64,000 nucleotides of DNA, taken from the NCBI GenBank assembly GCA_030867875.1, contig JAOWCC010001634.1:100419321-100483320 (forward strand), read 5' to 3'. The first letter of the stretch is position 1; the number at the start of each line of letters is the position of its first letter. This document shows positions 24,001-36,000 of this stretch, piece after piece. The notes below the pieces were generated by a model. It made no database searches and was not told the DNA's origin. It saw nothing but the letters and a program-made list of their open reading frames with translations. Source of the DNA: Actinernus sp. WN-2022 (Eukaryota; Cnidaria; Anthozoa; Actiniaria; Actinernidae). The position numbers and the translations under genes were made by a program.

Positions 24001-27000
24001 AATGTCTTAGTTTCTGTCATACAACACAGTCTGCCATGTACCTTATTCATACCTCATGCTTACGTGGTAAGAAGACTGGTAACAATGGTATCAGAGTGAG
24101 GCCAGTTGTACCAAAGATCGCAACATAGCTGATGTTACAGTGGCGTCTACGAATAGCAGTTTCAGCGGTTTTGACCCGAACGCCTCACTTCGATGTAATG
24201 AAGCACTATTCAAACTGTAACTTAGTCGTGCTTGTTGAAGAAGGTGTTTGTATCATGCAAGAATGATGGTTTCAATGGCGCTTCATTACCGAACGGAAGT
24301 GAAGTGTTCGGGTCAATACCGCTGAAACCACTTTTCGCAGATGCCACTGTCATATCGGCTATTGGAGTCGGTCAGAAATATCTTAGTTTCTGTCGAACGC
24401 ACTGTTGCATTCTTTTGTGTCATAACCTTGAAATTATCATTATTTTCTGCCATCGGCTGTAGATGCTTTCTCTTAATTACTGTCACAAGCTTGGAGAATT
24501 GGCCTCGCTTTAATAATAATAATATAATAATCTTTTACCAAGGTAAACCCTTCAGCGAATAGCTGATATCAACGGGTGCCCTGGATATAACATATTGAAA
24601 AAAAGGAGAGATTTAAATATGATAAAACCTACCTAAAAACTACAAGAATTTAAAAACGTTTACCTTTATAAGTAAGGTCTTTTAGACCATTTTACAGTTC
24701 ATGCGCAGTTCTTCACGTTTTTTATTTCAACTGGAGGGCCACCATTGTCTAACATCTGTCTGCCTGCCAAATAAACAAAGGATTTGTACGACTGTGCAGG
24801 AACCGTAAACTACTCTAAAGTGTTTTCTATTTCCTTTATAAAATTAATGAGGAAAATCACGGAAAACGCTCGTTTAACTTCATCATCAAACCGTAAATTC
24901 TCCCAACTAGCTCAAGCGCGCGCTCAACTTTTTACGTTTCTATAGAGTTTTAGTAAAAACCAACTAGTGTTGTTACTCCCTATCTATTCTCTGATAAATA
25001 GTGAGTAGCGAAAAAGCTGGTTTTCAAAAGCAAAAGAATGGCTGCGAAGTCGTCAAAATGTAAAAAAATCTTCTTGCTTCAGTTTAAGATTGAACTACTA
25101 GTTGGTTTCTACTAAAACAATTACACTACTCGCTCTCAGTTTCTATGACTGACAGTTGACTCAGAGCTACGCTCCTCCTCAACTATTAGCCAATAGAAAC
25201 TTCGAGCTCATAGTCTAATCACGTCTTTCAACCAATCAGCGCGCGTACTATCCAATCTATTTTATATTTTGATTTTTTTTTTTTTACTAAGGTTATGTCG
25301 AAACTGTTGCCCATAAAGTATGAGTCCTACAAACAGCATCTTATTTCTTTCAGGAAATTGATGAATTGCTAAGTGGAGGCTTGACGGATGAAGACGAAGA
25401 AGCAATCTTACAAGAGCTTAACAGTCTCTCCGAGGTACATAAGCATACCAGTAATTTATTTGTTTTAGAGGGGATTTCGTGCCGTATTCTTGTCCCACTC
25501 GTACTAAAATATATTACGTTAAGTTTGTGTTTGTTTTATAAAACCTATATAATGTGCAAAATATACATATTTGAAAATCTATCCTTGTTATTTCGTACTA
25601 AAAGGTGGCATTGAATACTTAACACAGGCGATATAATTTTAGTTTTCTCCAAAAATCGAAAGCAACCCAAGTGTGACGAGAATATGTGAAAGTTTGATCC
25701 TGTTTTGTCTCAAGTTTGAAGTCACCAGCCTCGCTTCGCATATATTCTGAAATACATGTCGGAAACACTGGAAGAAAGCCCTTTTTTGCTCTGACAAGTC
25801 TAACGCTCGAAACGTCAGCTGCTACTCGCTCCTCGCGGCGGTTAGCATACCTTAAGGGAGCAGGCTTTTTTTCAACAGACAGCTGTCAGCGCAGGGTACC
25901 ACCCCCTTCCCCCATTTATGACCATCTATTTTCCATTCTGGGGGGCCTATAGTGGTAATTGAACACAAAAAATGAAATGATAACGTAAGACAAAACATGC
26001 AGTGCATTTGTTTCTAGATTATGCCTTTTAGTTTTGAAGATATTCAAGAACAAATTATTTTTAATATTGAGTTTTCTCTCCAGAGGAGATGGCTGGCAGC
26101 AGCCCCCACCCCCCTACCCCAAAATGGGTCCGTCGAGAGGGCATGTGTTTCGACCTGCTCCCTAATCGACTTTTAGTTGATCATACCAACGTTTATCTTC
26201 CCCGCCGACGCAGGCGAACACCAGTTTTTTTACAGGAACTCCATTATGTCGGAAATAGTTTGCAATATGTTAATACGGTGTAGCTTAGTACAATTTTCCG
26301 TTCTTCACTCCACAAATTCACCCGTTAAATAGTTTTTTTTCCAGTGTCAGGTGTCAGATATTTTGTTGTTGTTTTCAGTCTGTGGGAGAGAATCTTCCTG
26401 AAGTACCAAAGGAAGATCTTGACATTCACCTCCCAGAGGCGCCTACGAAAGAACCTGGTATGTATTGTAAATAAACCTTCAAAAACTCATGAATAATTAA
26501 TGAGCATTTTGTCCAATCAGATGAAGCAAATCAGTCATGTGCATGCTCCTTTATACCTGATAAAATCTCATCATTCTAAAAAGCCCGCGGAGGGATTTGA
26601 ATTCTGTCCCAGGGGGAAACGGGGTTTAATAATGATTGAAACAATGGATAAGCACCTTGCAACTCTTGGAATTTCTATTGATGTTTCAGCTTTCTCGTTG
26701 AATTGCTAATTAGGAAGAACGTTTTATATAAAGAATACTAATGAACATGAAATTTTATTTTAAGTTTCATCCTAATTAAGAATTAACTGATAAAGACCCA
26801 AAGATTAGCAAAAAGTACACGGAACATAAGGTATTTTGCACTAAATTTACTAATATCAGCAGACCACAGAGATACACAGATAATATTTTTAAAATGAAGT
26901 TATCCAACTACCATTACTTGTTTACCGAGCCACTGTTTAGTTCCAATTGCCGTAAAATAATAAAAACGTGCATTAAACTTACAAACATCATCTTCATATT

Positions 27001-30000
27001 TTGTGCCGCTAAATATGCTTGAATTTCATGGTTGTGTCGTGAATTGCTTGTTGCACGTTCATCAACAATAACTCACAGGTTTATGATCTTGAAGTTTAAT
27101 CACAATCACGGTTTGTCTCTTGTCACAATGTTTCACTCACTCCGTCTCTCGATCACCCACACACTCTCTCTCTCTAATCCGGTTGTTTTTTGTGTCTCTG
27201 AGTTACATGTCAAGTACATACGAATCGAGTATCCACATCTGATTGGATAACTAACGCCACACCCTGTATTGTGAATAGTTGTCTGGGTGTTACCTTACAC
27301 TGTGCTTATGAACTAATTAAACTTCATTCATAACGCTCCACGCTTCACTTGCTGCATAATTATAATATATAGTATTACAATGGCCAATCTCCGACACACT
27401 CCCCCCATATATCTCCTCGAGAGATATATGTCCAGTAAGGAGTTTAGCCATAACCGATTGCGTTGAAAGTTTAACAAAACGAAATGTCTGAAATGTTCAT
27501 ATCAGTTCATAGTTCCTATAGCCTATTGCTCATTCTCAGCAATGTCCTGAACCCGTAGGCGCGCTGCTGCAGCTGCGTCTCGTCTTGGTCTGAATGGTAC
27601 CGCTTGTGCATTCAGCTGCATTGGTGCTAAAGGTGCCTGTCTGTCGCAGGAGAGTTCCAGCGGATATAAGTGTTGAACTGCACGTTCCATGTAGGACTTC
27701 CCGGCGCGCAGTTTCGCTCCGCGTACTACCCCATCTTTGCCCTCGATTAGTTTCTCCACGATACCCATCGTCCATTTCCCGCGATTCTTCTCATCAGATT
27801 GTATTATCACAACGTCGCCGACAGCTGGCGAGTCTCCCTGAGCTCCGCCGCATGCGCGGTGTCTCTCGCGTAGACTGCGTAGGTATTCCCGAGTCCAACG
27901 GCTCCACATGGCGTCTTTGCACTTTAGCAGGTGTTTGGCTCGCTTGCGCAGGTCAGCATTCTCAATGTGATGTGGTTGTTGTTCTGGCAGCACATTGCTA
28001 TTCGCAAACAGCAAGGAGTTTGGTGTCAGCAGCGGCAGTTGTACGTCGTCCTCGGCATAGCTCAACGGCCGATTGTTAAGCGTTATCTCCACATCTAACA
28101 GCACTTCTTGCAGCTCTCTCCAGCGTAGTACACCGTTCCCGATTGTCTTGTTCAGCGCGGACTTTACAAGACCAACCATTCTTTCGAACTGCCCACCCCA
28201 CCACGGGGCGCGGCTCAGGTTAAATTGCCATCTGATCTGATTTGTAGACAGGTAATCTTGTAAGCGCTCATCCTTTGCGACGTCGCGTATCCACTTTGCA
28301 GCCCCGACAAAGGTTCGGCCGTTGTCGGAATAGATTCTATTTGGTCTCCCACGGCGCGCGATGAAGGCCTTTAAGCTTGTCAGGCACATCTCAGTTTCCA
28401 GGTTCGGCAGGAGATCAAGATAGATTCCTCTTGTCAGGCTGCAAGTGTATAGCAGGACGTATGCCTTTCCCTCTCGTTCTTTGGATATCCTGTATCGTAT
28501 TGGTCCAGCGTAGTCCATTCCGATCACTTGGTACGGGTTGGTACCCTGAGTGCGCGTAGTCGGCAGGTTCCCTGGTGGAGGTGCTGTGTATGCTAACGCC
28601 TGAAAACGCTTGCATCCGTGACAATTTCCCCGCACTTTTTTGACCATTCGCCTCAGACGTGGAATCCAATAACGATCACGCACTTTCGATATCGTAAGAC
28701 CCACTCCCCCGTGTATAGTTTGTAGATGCGCTTCCTCTACCACGCGTAAAGCCAGTATGCTAGAGTCCGGCAGATATATCGGGTAATCTCCCTGCACTCT
28801 GCCCCGACACTCCAGTAACCCCTCCTTGTTGGACTGTAGGTTCAGCGCCACGCGATCTCTCTCTGTGTCGTAGCTCTCCTGGGCCTGTTTTATCCAGAAT
28901 AGTCTCTGTCGGTTTGTTTCGTCTGTGGTCAGCGGTCCTGTAATCCGCTGCATCCCTCGGCTGCGAAGACTGTTGTTGGCGAACCTCCGCATCCACGCGC
29001 ACACACGCACGGCTTTCTGTAGCGGGAACTTCCGCAGCACAGCCTCGATCTCGTTCTCCTCGTTCACTGCGACTGCCAGCACTTGCCTCACGAGTTTGGA
29101 TTCTGCCTTGCTCTCATCTGACGGATCGTTCAGTATATCCGCTGGCCAGCACTCAGGGTCCGCAAGCCACTCTGGACCATGCCACCATAAGTCAGCTCCT
29201 TGCACAGATCCCCCGCGACTTCCGAGATCAGCTGGGTTGTCTGTTGTGGGAACATGGCGCCATGTCACCCCCTGGTGACTATTGATCTTCTGCACGCGGT
29301 TGGAAACAAACTGTTTGTACTCTCCTTGTCCCCTGATCCAGTACAAAGCTACTGTACTGTCCAGCCAACTGTGCACTGACCACTGGAAGCCCATCCAGAG
29401 CATTCCTCACATTGCTTAATAGATTAACAGCCATGTGTCCGGCCACAAGCTCTAGTCGTGGAATCGTTAGTCCTTGCTTGGACAACCTAGACCTGGCTGC
29501 GATCAGTCCTTGACTCGTTCCAGACATTTGTTCGATGACTGCATAGACACAGGCTGCGACACCATTTCCGCATGCGTCTCCAAATGAATGTAGCTCGATC
29601 CGTTGGATATCTTCCTGGTGTAAAACGAGCGATCTCGGTACTTCAGTGCTATGCGGTAGCCCTCGTTCCCATTTGATCCACATCTTAGCAATGTTCGGCG
29701 GTATCTTTGCATCCCACGCGATCTTCTCGTTACACACAGCACGGTAAATTATCTTTCCACTGAGAGTTATTGGTGAGACGAGACCCAAAGGGTCATATAT
29801 CTTAGCCAACTTTGCTAAGACACCTCTCTTTGTAAGGCTCGCCTTCTCTTCTGGTACAGACACGCTCAGTGTATCCCGTCCTCTGTTCCATCCAAGTCCT
29901 AAGAGACTGCAATCGCCCCCTGATGTAGTCCCGAGCTGTTGCTTCGCGTAAGTAGGCTCGGCTTCTATTGTTGGCTCGACCGACTCCAACCCTCGCACGT

Positions 30001-33000
30001 TCGAATGCCACTTGTGCAGCTTGAACCCAGCGTCTTGAAAGATGGCCGTCGCCTTTTGTTTAAGCTGATGCGCTTCACTCACAGAGGTGGCTCCGGTAAT
30101 CAAGTCGTCCACGTACAACTCTCGCTTGATTCTAGCCACTACTTAAGGCTCTCTCTCCTCCCAACTGCTGAGATGGGTCTCAATAACTCCCCCGAGCAGA
30201 AATGGCGATGGCGCGAGCCCGAAAAGGGCCCTGGTAAATCTTAAAGTCTCTACCGGCGACTGTTCGCTCTGACGCCAATGAAATCGCATTGCGTCGCGGT
30301 CACTCTCCCTCACTCGCACCTGTAGAAACGCTTTCTGTAAGTCTCCTGTCACAGCTACCGGATTAAAACGGCCACGAACGAGAACGTCCCACAACTTGTT
30401 TTGCAATGGTGGTCCTGCGTGTAGACACTCATTGAGTGACGGGGCTCCGTCATACGCTCTCGCTGAAGCGTCGTAAACAATCCTTAACTTTGTTGACTCT
30501 TCTTCGGCTCGCACAACCGGTTTATGCGGAATGTAAAACTCTCTCCCCATAGCTGGTGTTTCAGCGCTCTCTACGATTCCTGTCGCCCTCTGCTCTTCTA
30601 TTATCTCGCTGTATTTGGCGGTCAGGTTTTGCCGTTCGATTTTGCGCACCAAACTGTTCAGGCGGCGCAGACTCCCCTCTTTGTTGTTGGGCAGCGGTCG
30701 ATGATCACCTCGCCATGGCAACCCGGTTTCGTAATATCCCTGCTCGTCACGCGTGAGCTGTTCTTTAAACTCAGTGTACACATCTCCTTGGTCGTTTGGC
30801 GGGTTATCTGCCAAGCCCAGCACGTCCAGACGGCACAACTCTTCATAATCTACATGCGAAGTTTGACATAGCAGCATGTTTGTTAGATCAACAGAATCCT
30901 TCCCCGGCGACATAATTGTCCATCCAAATCGCGTCAACTCTGCTATCGGTTCTCCCGTCTCGCCAATTTTAGGTGCAGTGTTTATCTTGAGTTTCGCATA
31001 TTCGCTTGCACCCAAGATCAAGTGAACCGGAAGTTTGTCTTTATTTCCAGGCTCATCCATGTGTACGCCAGTTAAATGTGCGTAAGATTGAATTAAATCT
31101 TTGTAGTGTGGATTGTCCAAAAACAACAGTTCACTCTTGTTGACCTTTGTTACTTGGACAGCCATAGAGAATTTGCTATCCAACGAAGTAATTTCTATCC
31201 TTGACAACTCAACTTCACGTGTGGTAGATCCCAGCATCATGTCAATTTTCCTCATTTGCTTCGTTGTCGAACGACGTTTCAGTTGATCCAAAAGTGCAGC
31301 TGAAGCATATGAACTTCCGGCTCCAGTGTCTAACAATGCTCTACATTTTACCCCTTCGATATTCACAATAACAACAGGATAAGTTACAGAACTTTGCTTG
31401 TCTCCTGTTGCGATAAGCATGTGATCACTTCCGTTCAAGCTGTCACATATTGAAGTGTAGTGTCGACGTTTGCAAACAAGACAACTGCCTTTGCTGGCGC
31501 ACTCATTGGCCCTGTGTTTTCCAGCTGCACAATTGAAACATAGCTTCTTCGTCGCCAGTATATTCTTTCGTTCCTTGACATCAGTCACTTTAACACAGTC
31601 TTTCGATTTGTGAGAGTCGTTCTCGCAGTAAACACAGCCAGCAGCATTTCCGGATCGCGGCTCCTGTTTACTCTGGGCGTTGTATAACGCGGTACGCGGT
31701 GTTTGCTTTTGTGTTCCACTGTGCCGATGTGGTGAAGGCCTCGGTTTATCCGGAGTGCTTTCCTCAACAGGATTGATGTCAATCCAACGTTTAAGCTCCC
31801 TCAACAGATCCTTAAAGTCCCAATCTCTCCAATTGTCATGTCCACGCACCAAGTCCGCTTTGATCCCTTTCAACTTGTCCAGCGTCGATCTCACATTCCC
31901 TTTCACGTCGCCCAATTTACCCAGCGTATCCAGGCTTTGCACATTGAATCGCAGTTGTTTATAGAAATCCTTTACCTTCCATGCACTCGAGCCATTAATA
32001 AAAGGGAGTTCCATAATATTTCGCGTATACGTGTTTATTATCTCACTTGTGTTACCGTATTCTGCTTCCAAGATAGCCTTTGCATTTTCGTATCCATCCT
32101 CAGTGAACGGGAGCCCGTCGATATCCGATCGTACGTGGTCTTCAAGCAATTCCTTCAAGTACCCAAACTTTGTGAGACTGGGCAGTTTGCTCGCGTCAAT
32201 CTCTGACTTAAACTTCCCCCAGAACGACAGCCAATCTTGCAGCCTTCCACTAAACCGAGTAATCGAAAGTTTCGGTAACTTCGCGGCACAATGAGTACCT
32301 GTACTCGCCTTGGCTGCGATCCCCGCTTCGTGTTCGAAGACACCTTTCTGTTCGAGCAACTCCTTTTCGAATTTGAGATTTTGTTTGTGTCTTTCAACCG
32401 CATCTTCCTCCCTTTCTCTGTCACTCAGTTCCTTTAGTGTAAGCGCCACTTTCTTGATCGCGTCGTCTCCTGATTCTAAGTATTTGTCGATTTCTCGGCT
32501 CCATTCCGCGATGGCGTCTTCGTTTTCACCCTTACCAAACTTCTTTTCTTCGATTGTTTCCTTTAACTCGGTAATTGCCTCCAGTATTGATTGAAGTGAT
32601 GTCTGATGTCTCTCTAAGCCCAACTTGTCTTGCTTTGAGAGCACATCGTCTGTTTTCTTCTGTCTAAAGCTAAGCGTTTTGAGCTTGTTGTTCAAATCAG
32701 CTATTAACTTATCCATTTTGTCTCGTTTGGGTTCTTCGCTCTTTCGAGCTTAAATCACGTTGATTTCAGTCCCTTCGTGGTCGCCACTGTGTCGTGAATT
32801 GCTTGTTGCACGTTCATCAACAATAACTCACAGGTTTATGATCTTGAAGTTTAATCACAATCACGGTTTGTCTCTTGTCACAATGTTTCACTCACTCCGT
32901 CTCTCGATCACCCACACACTCTCTCTCTCTAATCCGGTTGTTTTTTGTGTCTCTGAGTTACATGTCAAGTACATACGAATCGAGTATCCACATCTGATTG

Positions 33001-36000
33001 GATAACTAACGCCACACCCTGTATTGTGAATAGTTGTCTGGGTGTTACCTTACACTGTGCTTATGAACTAATTAAACTTCACTCATAACGCTCCACGCTT
33101 CACTTGCTGCATAATTATAATAGTATTACAATGGCCAATCTCCGACAGTTGTTCATGAAGGTGATCCACTGCCAAGCAAACGAGCAGCCTTGGTGGTTAT
33201 ATTCCTTGAAAAGAACTCTGTTGTTCGCATTCAGCTTCTGAGAATTGCAACTAATTTCTGCATCGTGAAACAGCTATCTGCTACGTCATCAGTATGGAAT
33301 TTTCTGCCTCGTTGCTCAGATGTCTCTTTCGCGAGTGGGGGAGCGATAAGAGTCGGCTGGTTTCCCAGGCTACCATCATGTCAGTCACATCGCTTTCCAA
33401 GTCTTGAACTTTATCGACGCCAAATCCTTCAAGTGCAGCTTCTTGTCCAAGCTTGTTCTTTGCCACACAATGCTTTCAGCATTGCGAAACGCCGCTTCAA
33501 ACAACATCGTATGGTAATTTCTTCATGTCATTCCCTTGAGATGTTCGTAATCGCAGGCGGTGATTACTCGAATATTTTGCATGGCGTTGTGAATACAAAG
33601 GTTCAATGGTTCATTAAGTAATATTATAAGTTTTTTAAGCCGTTTAATAAACTCACAGCACGTGTTTTATCAGGTCTAAAATTCTCGGGCTGCACCCTGG
33701 AGTTTTAAACCTGATAAAACACTGCTGCTCGTTTATTAAACAGTACTTTTAACCGGGTCGATATAAAAAACGACGAGGAGTACAGCTGTTTCAAATCTCG
33801 TGCAATGCGTGTTGCATTGCGCATGTTGAATTGTACGCATTGCATTGCGCATGTTGTGTTGCGTATGTTGCATTGTGCGTGTTGCATTGCGCATGTTGCA
33901 TTGCGTATGTTGTGTTGCGCATGTTGTGTTGCGTATGTTGTGTTGCGTATGTTGTGTTGCGTATGTTGTGTTGCGTATGTTGCATTGTGCGTGTTGCATT
34001 TCCTTGCAACTTCTCTCCCAACGGCTGAAAGCGATGTCTTGCAGTTGCATGAAAGAGGCAGGGGCGTAGCTAAACCTTGAGGTGTACGCACAGAGGACAA
34101 ACCTGTAGAGACCAAGCAGCCTGGGCTCAATCCCGGTTTCTGGGAAACTACCCACCCACCCCTCCTTGGTTATGCATCGTTCTATTAATGTATAACCATT
34201 AAAGGTTAGGGTGAAGTGTGGGGGAGGGGTGGGGGTTTCCCAGAAACCGTGATTGATCCGCAGCCTGTGGGAGTGGTCGGGGGGGGGGGAGCAAAGTATA
34301 ATAAAGTCATCAAGATTAAGTATACGCACGTGGGTATGTGAGTATAAATAGGCAATGTTTTATGCAACTTCTCTCTCGAAGTTGACCACAAAGCTTACGT
34401 AAATGAGCATTTCGTTGCGGAAAGTTCTACAACTTCGTATAACGCTTGAGCAAGCTGCAACAAAAATGTTGCGAAACATGTTGATTTCTTGGTATGTTAT
34501 ACTACGCAAATTGCGAGACAAGTTGCACCAAACGTTGCCTAGTACAGTATAGCAGTGCCTTTAAAGTGCCTATCACCTTTTTGCAATTTTTATAGCCTTT
34601 TTAGTATGAACCTCCGAAACATTTTGAGTACTTCTGTGAAGAAAGTTTTGGTTTATTACAGTGAATACGTTCTGTTCTACGCTTGTTTGAAATCGTGTAA
34701 ATGTGACCTTTCCTGACACAGGACCGCGTAAGTAAAAGCCTGGGTCGATACCTGTATAGACGTCATCTTGACGTCATCTAATTGATTCGACTTTGCAATC
34801 ATTTGAAGAAATACTTAGTGCATATATGCATGGTCAACAATTTGTATCATTAATATCAATTCTGCATCAAATGAATAGTTGAATAGTAGAATATTTCTTG
34901 ATTGAGTGTTGCGTCTACGAGTTAATGTGTTTATATTGGGCATTCGTAATCAGCGCTTTGCGCATTCCCTAAGGACCTCCCCTTGGAATATATAAGCATG
35001 TAATCACATTACGAATTCACTTGACCTTACCAGTTTACATTACTCACTTTGTTCTGCTACCGGGCCTAATTTTATTCAGTATTACAATGCATAATTACCA
35101 ATATGCATAATTACCAATATGCTAATATGTGACGTGTTTCGGGAATATACTGTCATTTCGTTTTCCTTGTGAATGAAACCGTTTACTGATTTTGACAAAA
35201 TATTTGGTAAAATCGCTGATATAAGCTTCAAATATAACATAGATGTTTATAAAAGGTCATTTATCTCTACCAGCAAGTTAGTTTTTGTATAATAAATGAA
35301 GAGCGGTTTGAAGTCACCGGCTTGAATATATTATAAATAAACCTCTATAACTCATGGATGCAACACTCAAATCGAGAAATATTTTACTATTCAACTATTC
35401 GCTTGATGTAGAATCGATAATTAATGATAAAAATATTTGACCATATATACACTTTAACCCTTTCCCTACTGGACATGTTTGGCTCAGTTGGTGAAATCCT
35501 GAGTGCTAACTCAACTCTCCCCCCTCAGTTCAAGTTTGGCTAGCCCGGGTCAGTTAAATACTGCTGACTTTTTAAGCCGAGGGCTCAAACTTTTCCCACA
35601 ATGCCATTTGGGAGAATTCTATTCACTCGTTGACGGTAGGTATGGCTGCTTCGGTAGGGTTTCTAATGAAATGAGCTCTAATTTTGGATAAATATGTTAC
35701 TGTCAGAGAGCTTGAAGACATCATTAAGTCTGAGGTTGGCTGAAAAGTACTTGGTTTGCTTCTAGTAGGCTTTGTGAGGGGATTTCACAGGGCTTTTCCG
35801 TTGTGTTTGTGATTTCAGACACAGGAAAAAATTATTCACTGAAATCCTTGGAATCCTGCAGTTGGCAGTCTTTTACCCCTGCTCAACCTATTAGGATGTG
35901 TTTTTGTCACTTTAAAGCAACGGCTTGAGTCCAAATCACCGCTCTTGGTTGTAGGGGTAAAAGACTTATGAAAAAAACCCTACCGGAGTACCAGAGGGGG

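Larger units (their letters stand above)
18941..25353 (+). other. CHMP6 intron 6, satellite-bearing
   Basis: A 6.4-kb intron. It holds a MITE at 19198-19564, the 140-bp satellite to about 24118, a foldback at 24125-24361 and another foldback at 24948-25119. The remainder is AT-rich with no gene seen. Confidence 0.8.
27035..33147 (-). mobile_element. BEL/Pao LTR retrotransposon, 6.1 kb, nearly intact structure
   Basis: Two LTRs in the same orientation, TGTCG...CGACA ends, a GTTG target duplication (27031-27034 and 33148-33151), a primer-binding-like site and a polypurine tract next to the proper LTRs. The Gag-protease-RT-RNase H-integrase order is that of BEL/Pao. It lies antisense to CHMP6 within intron 8. 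The coding region has one in-frame stop and one frameshift. Confidence 0.93.

Noticed and set aside
19696..24099. About 40 overlapping 67-82 codon ORFs with nearly the same protein
   Set aside because: They repeat every 140 bp, which is not a multiple of three, and end at the same TGA in each unit. They are a satellite artefact, not a gene family.
19574..24118. CRISPR-like array
   Set aside because: The full 140-bp unit is conserved with only point variants; no spacer diversity.
27594..29278. Plus-strand ORFs of 117-161 codons over the BEL element
   Set aside because: Antisense shadows of the integrase/RNase H coding region, with no recognisable motifs.
33736..34329. Overlapping ORFs on both strands rich in Cys, Val, Asn or His
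   Set aside because: Caused by a 14-bp minisatellite read in all frames.
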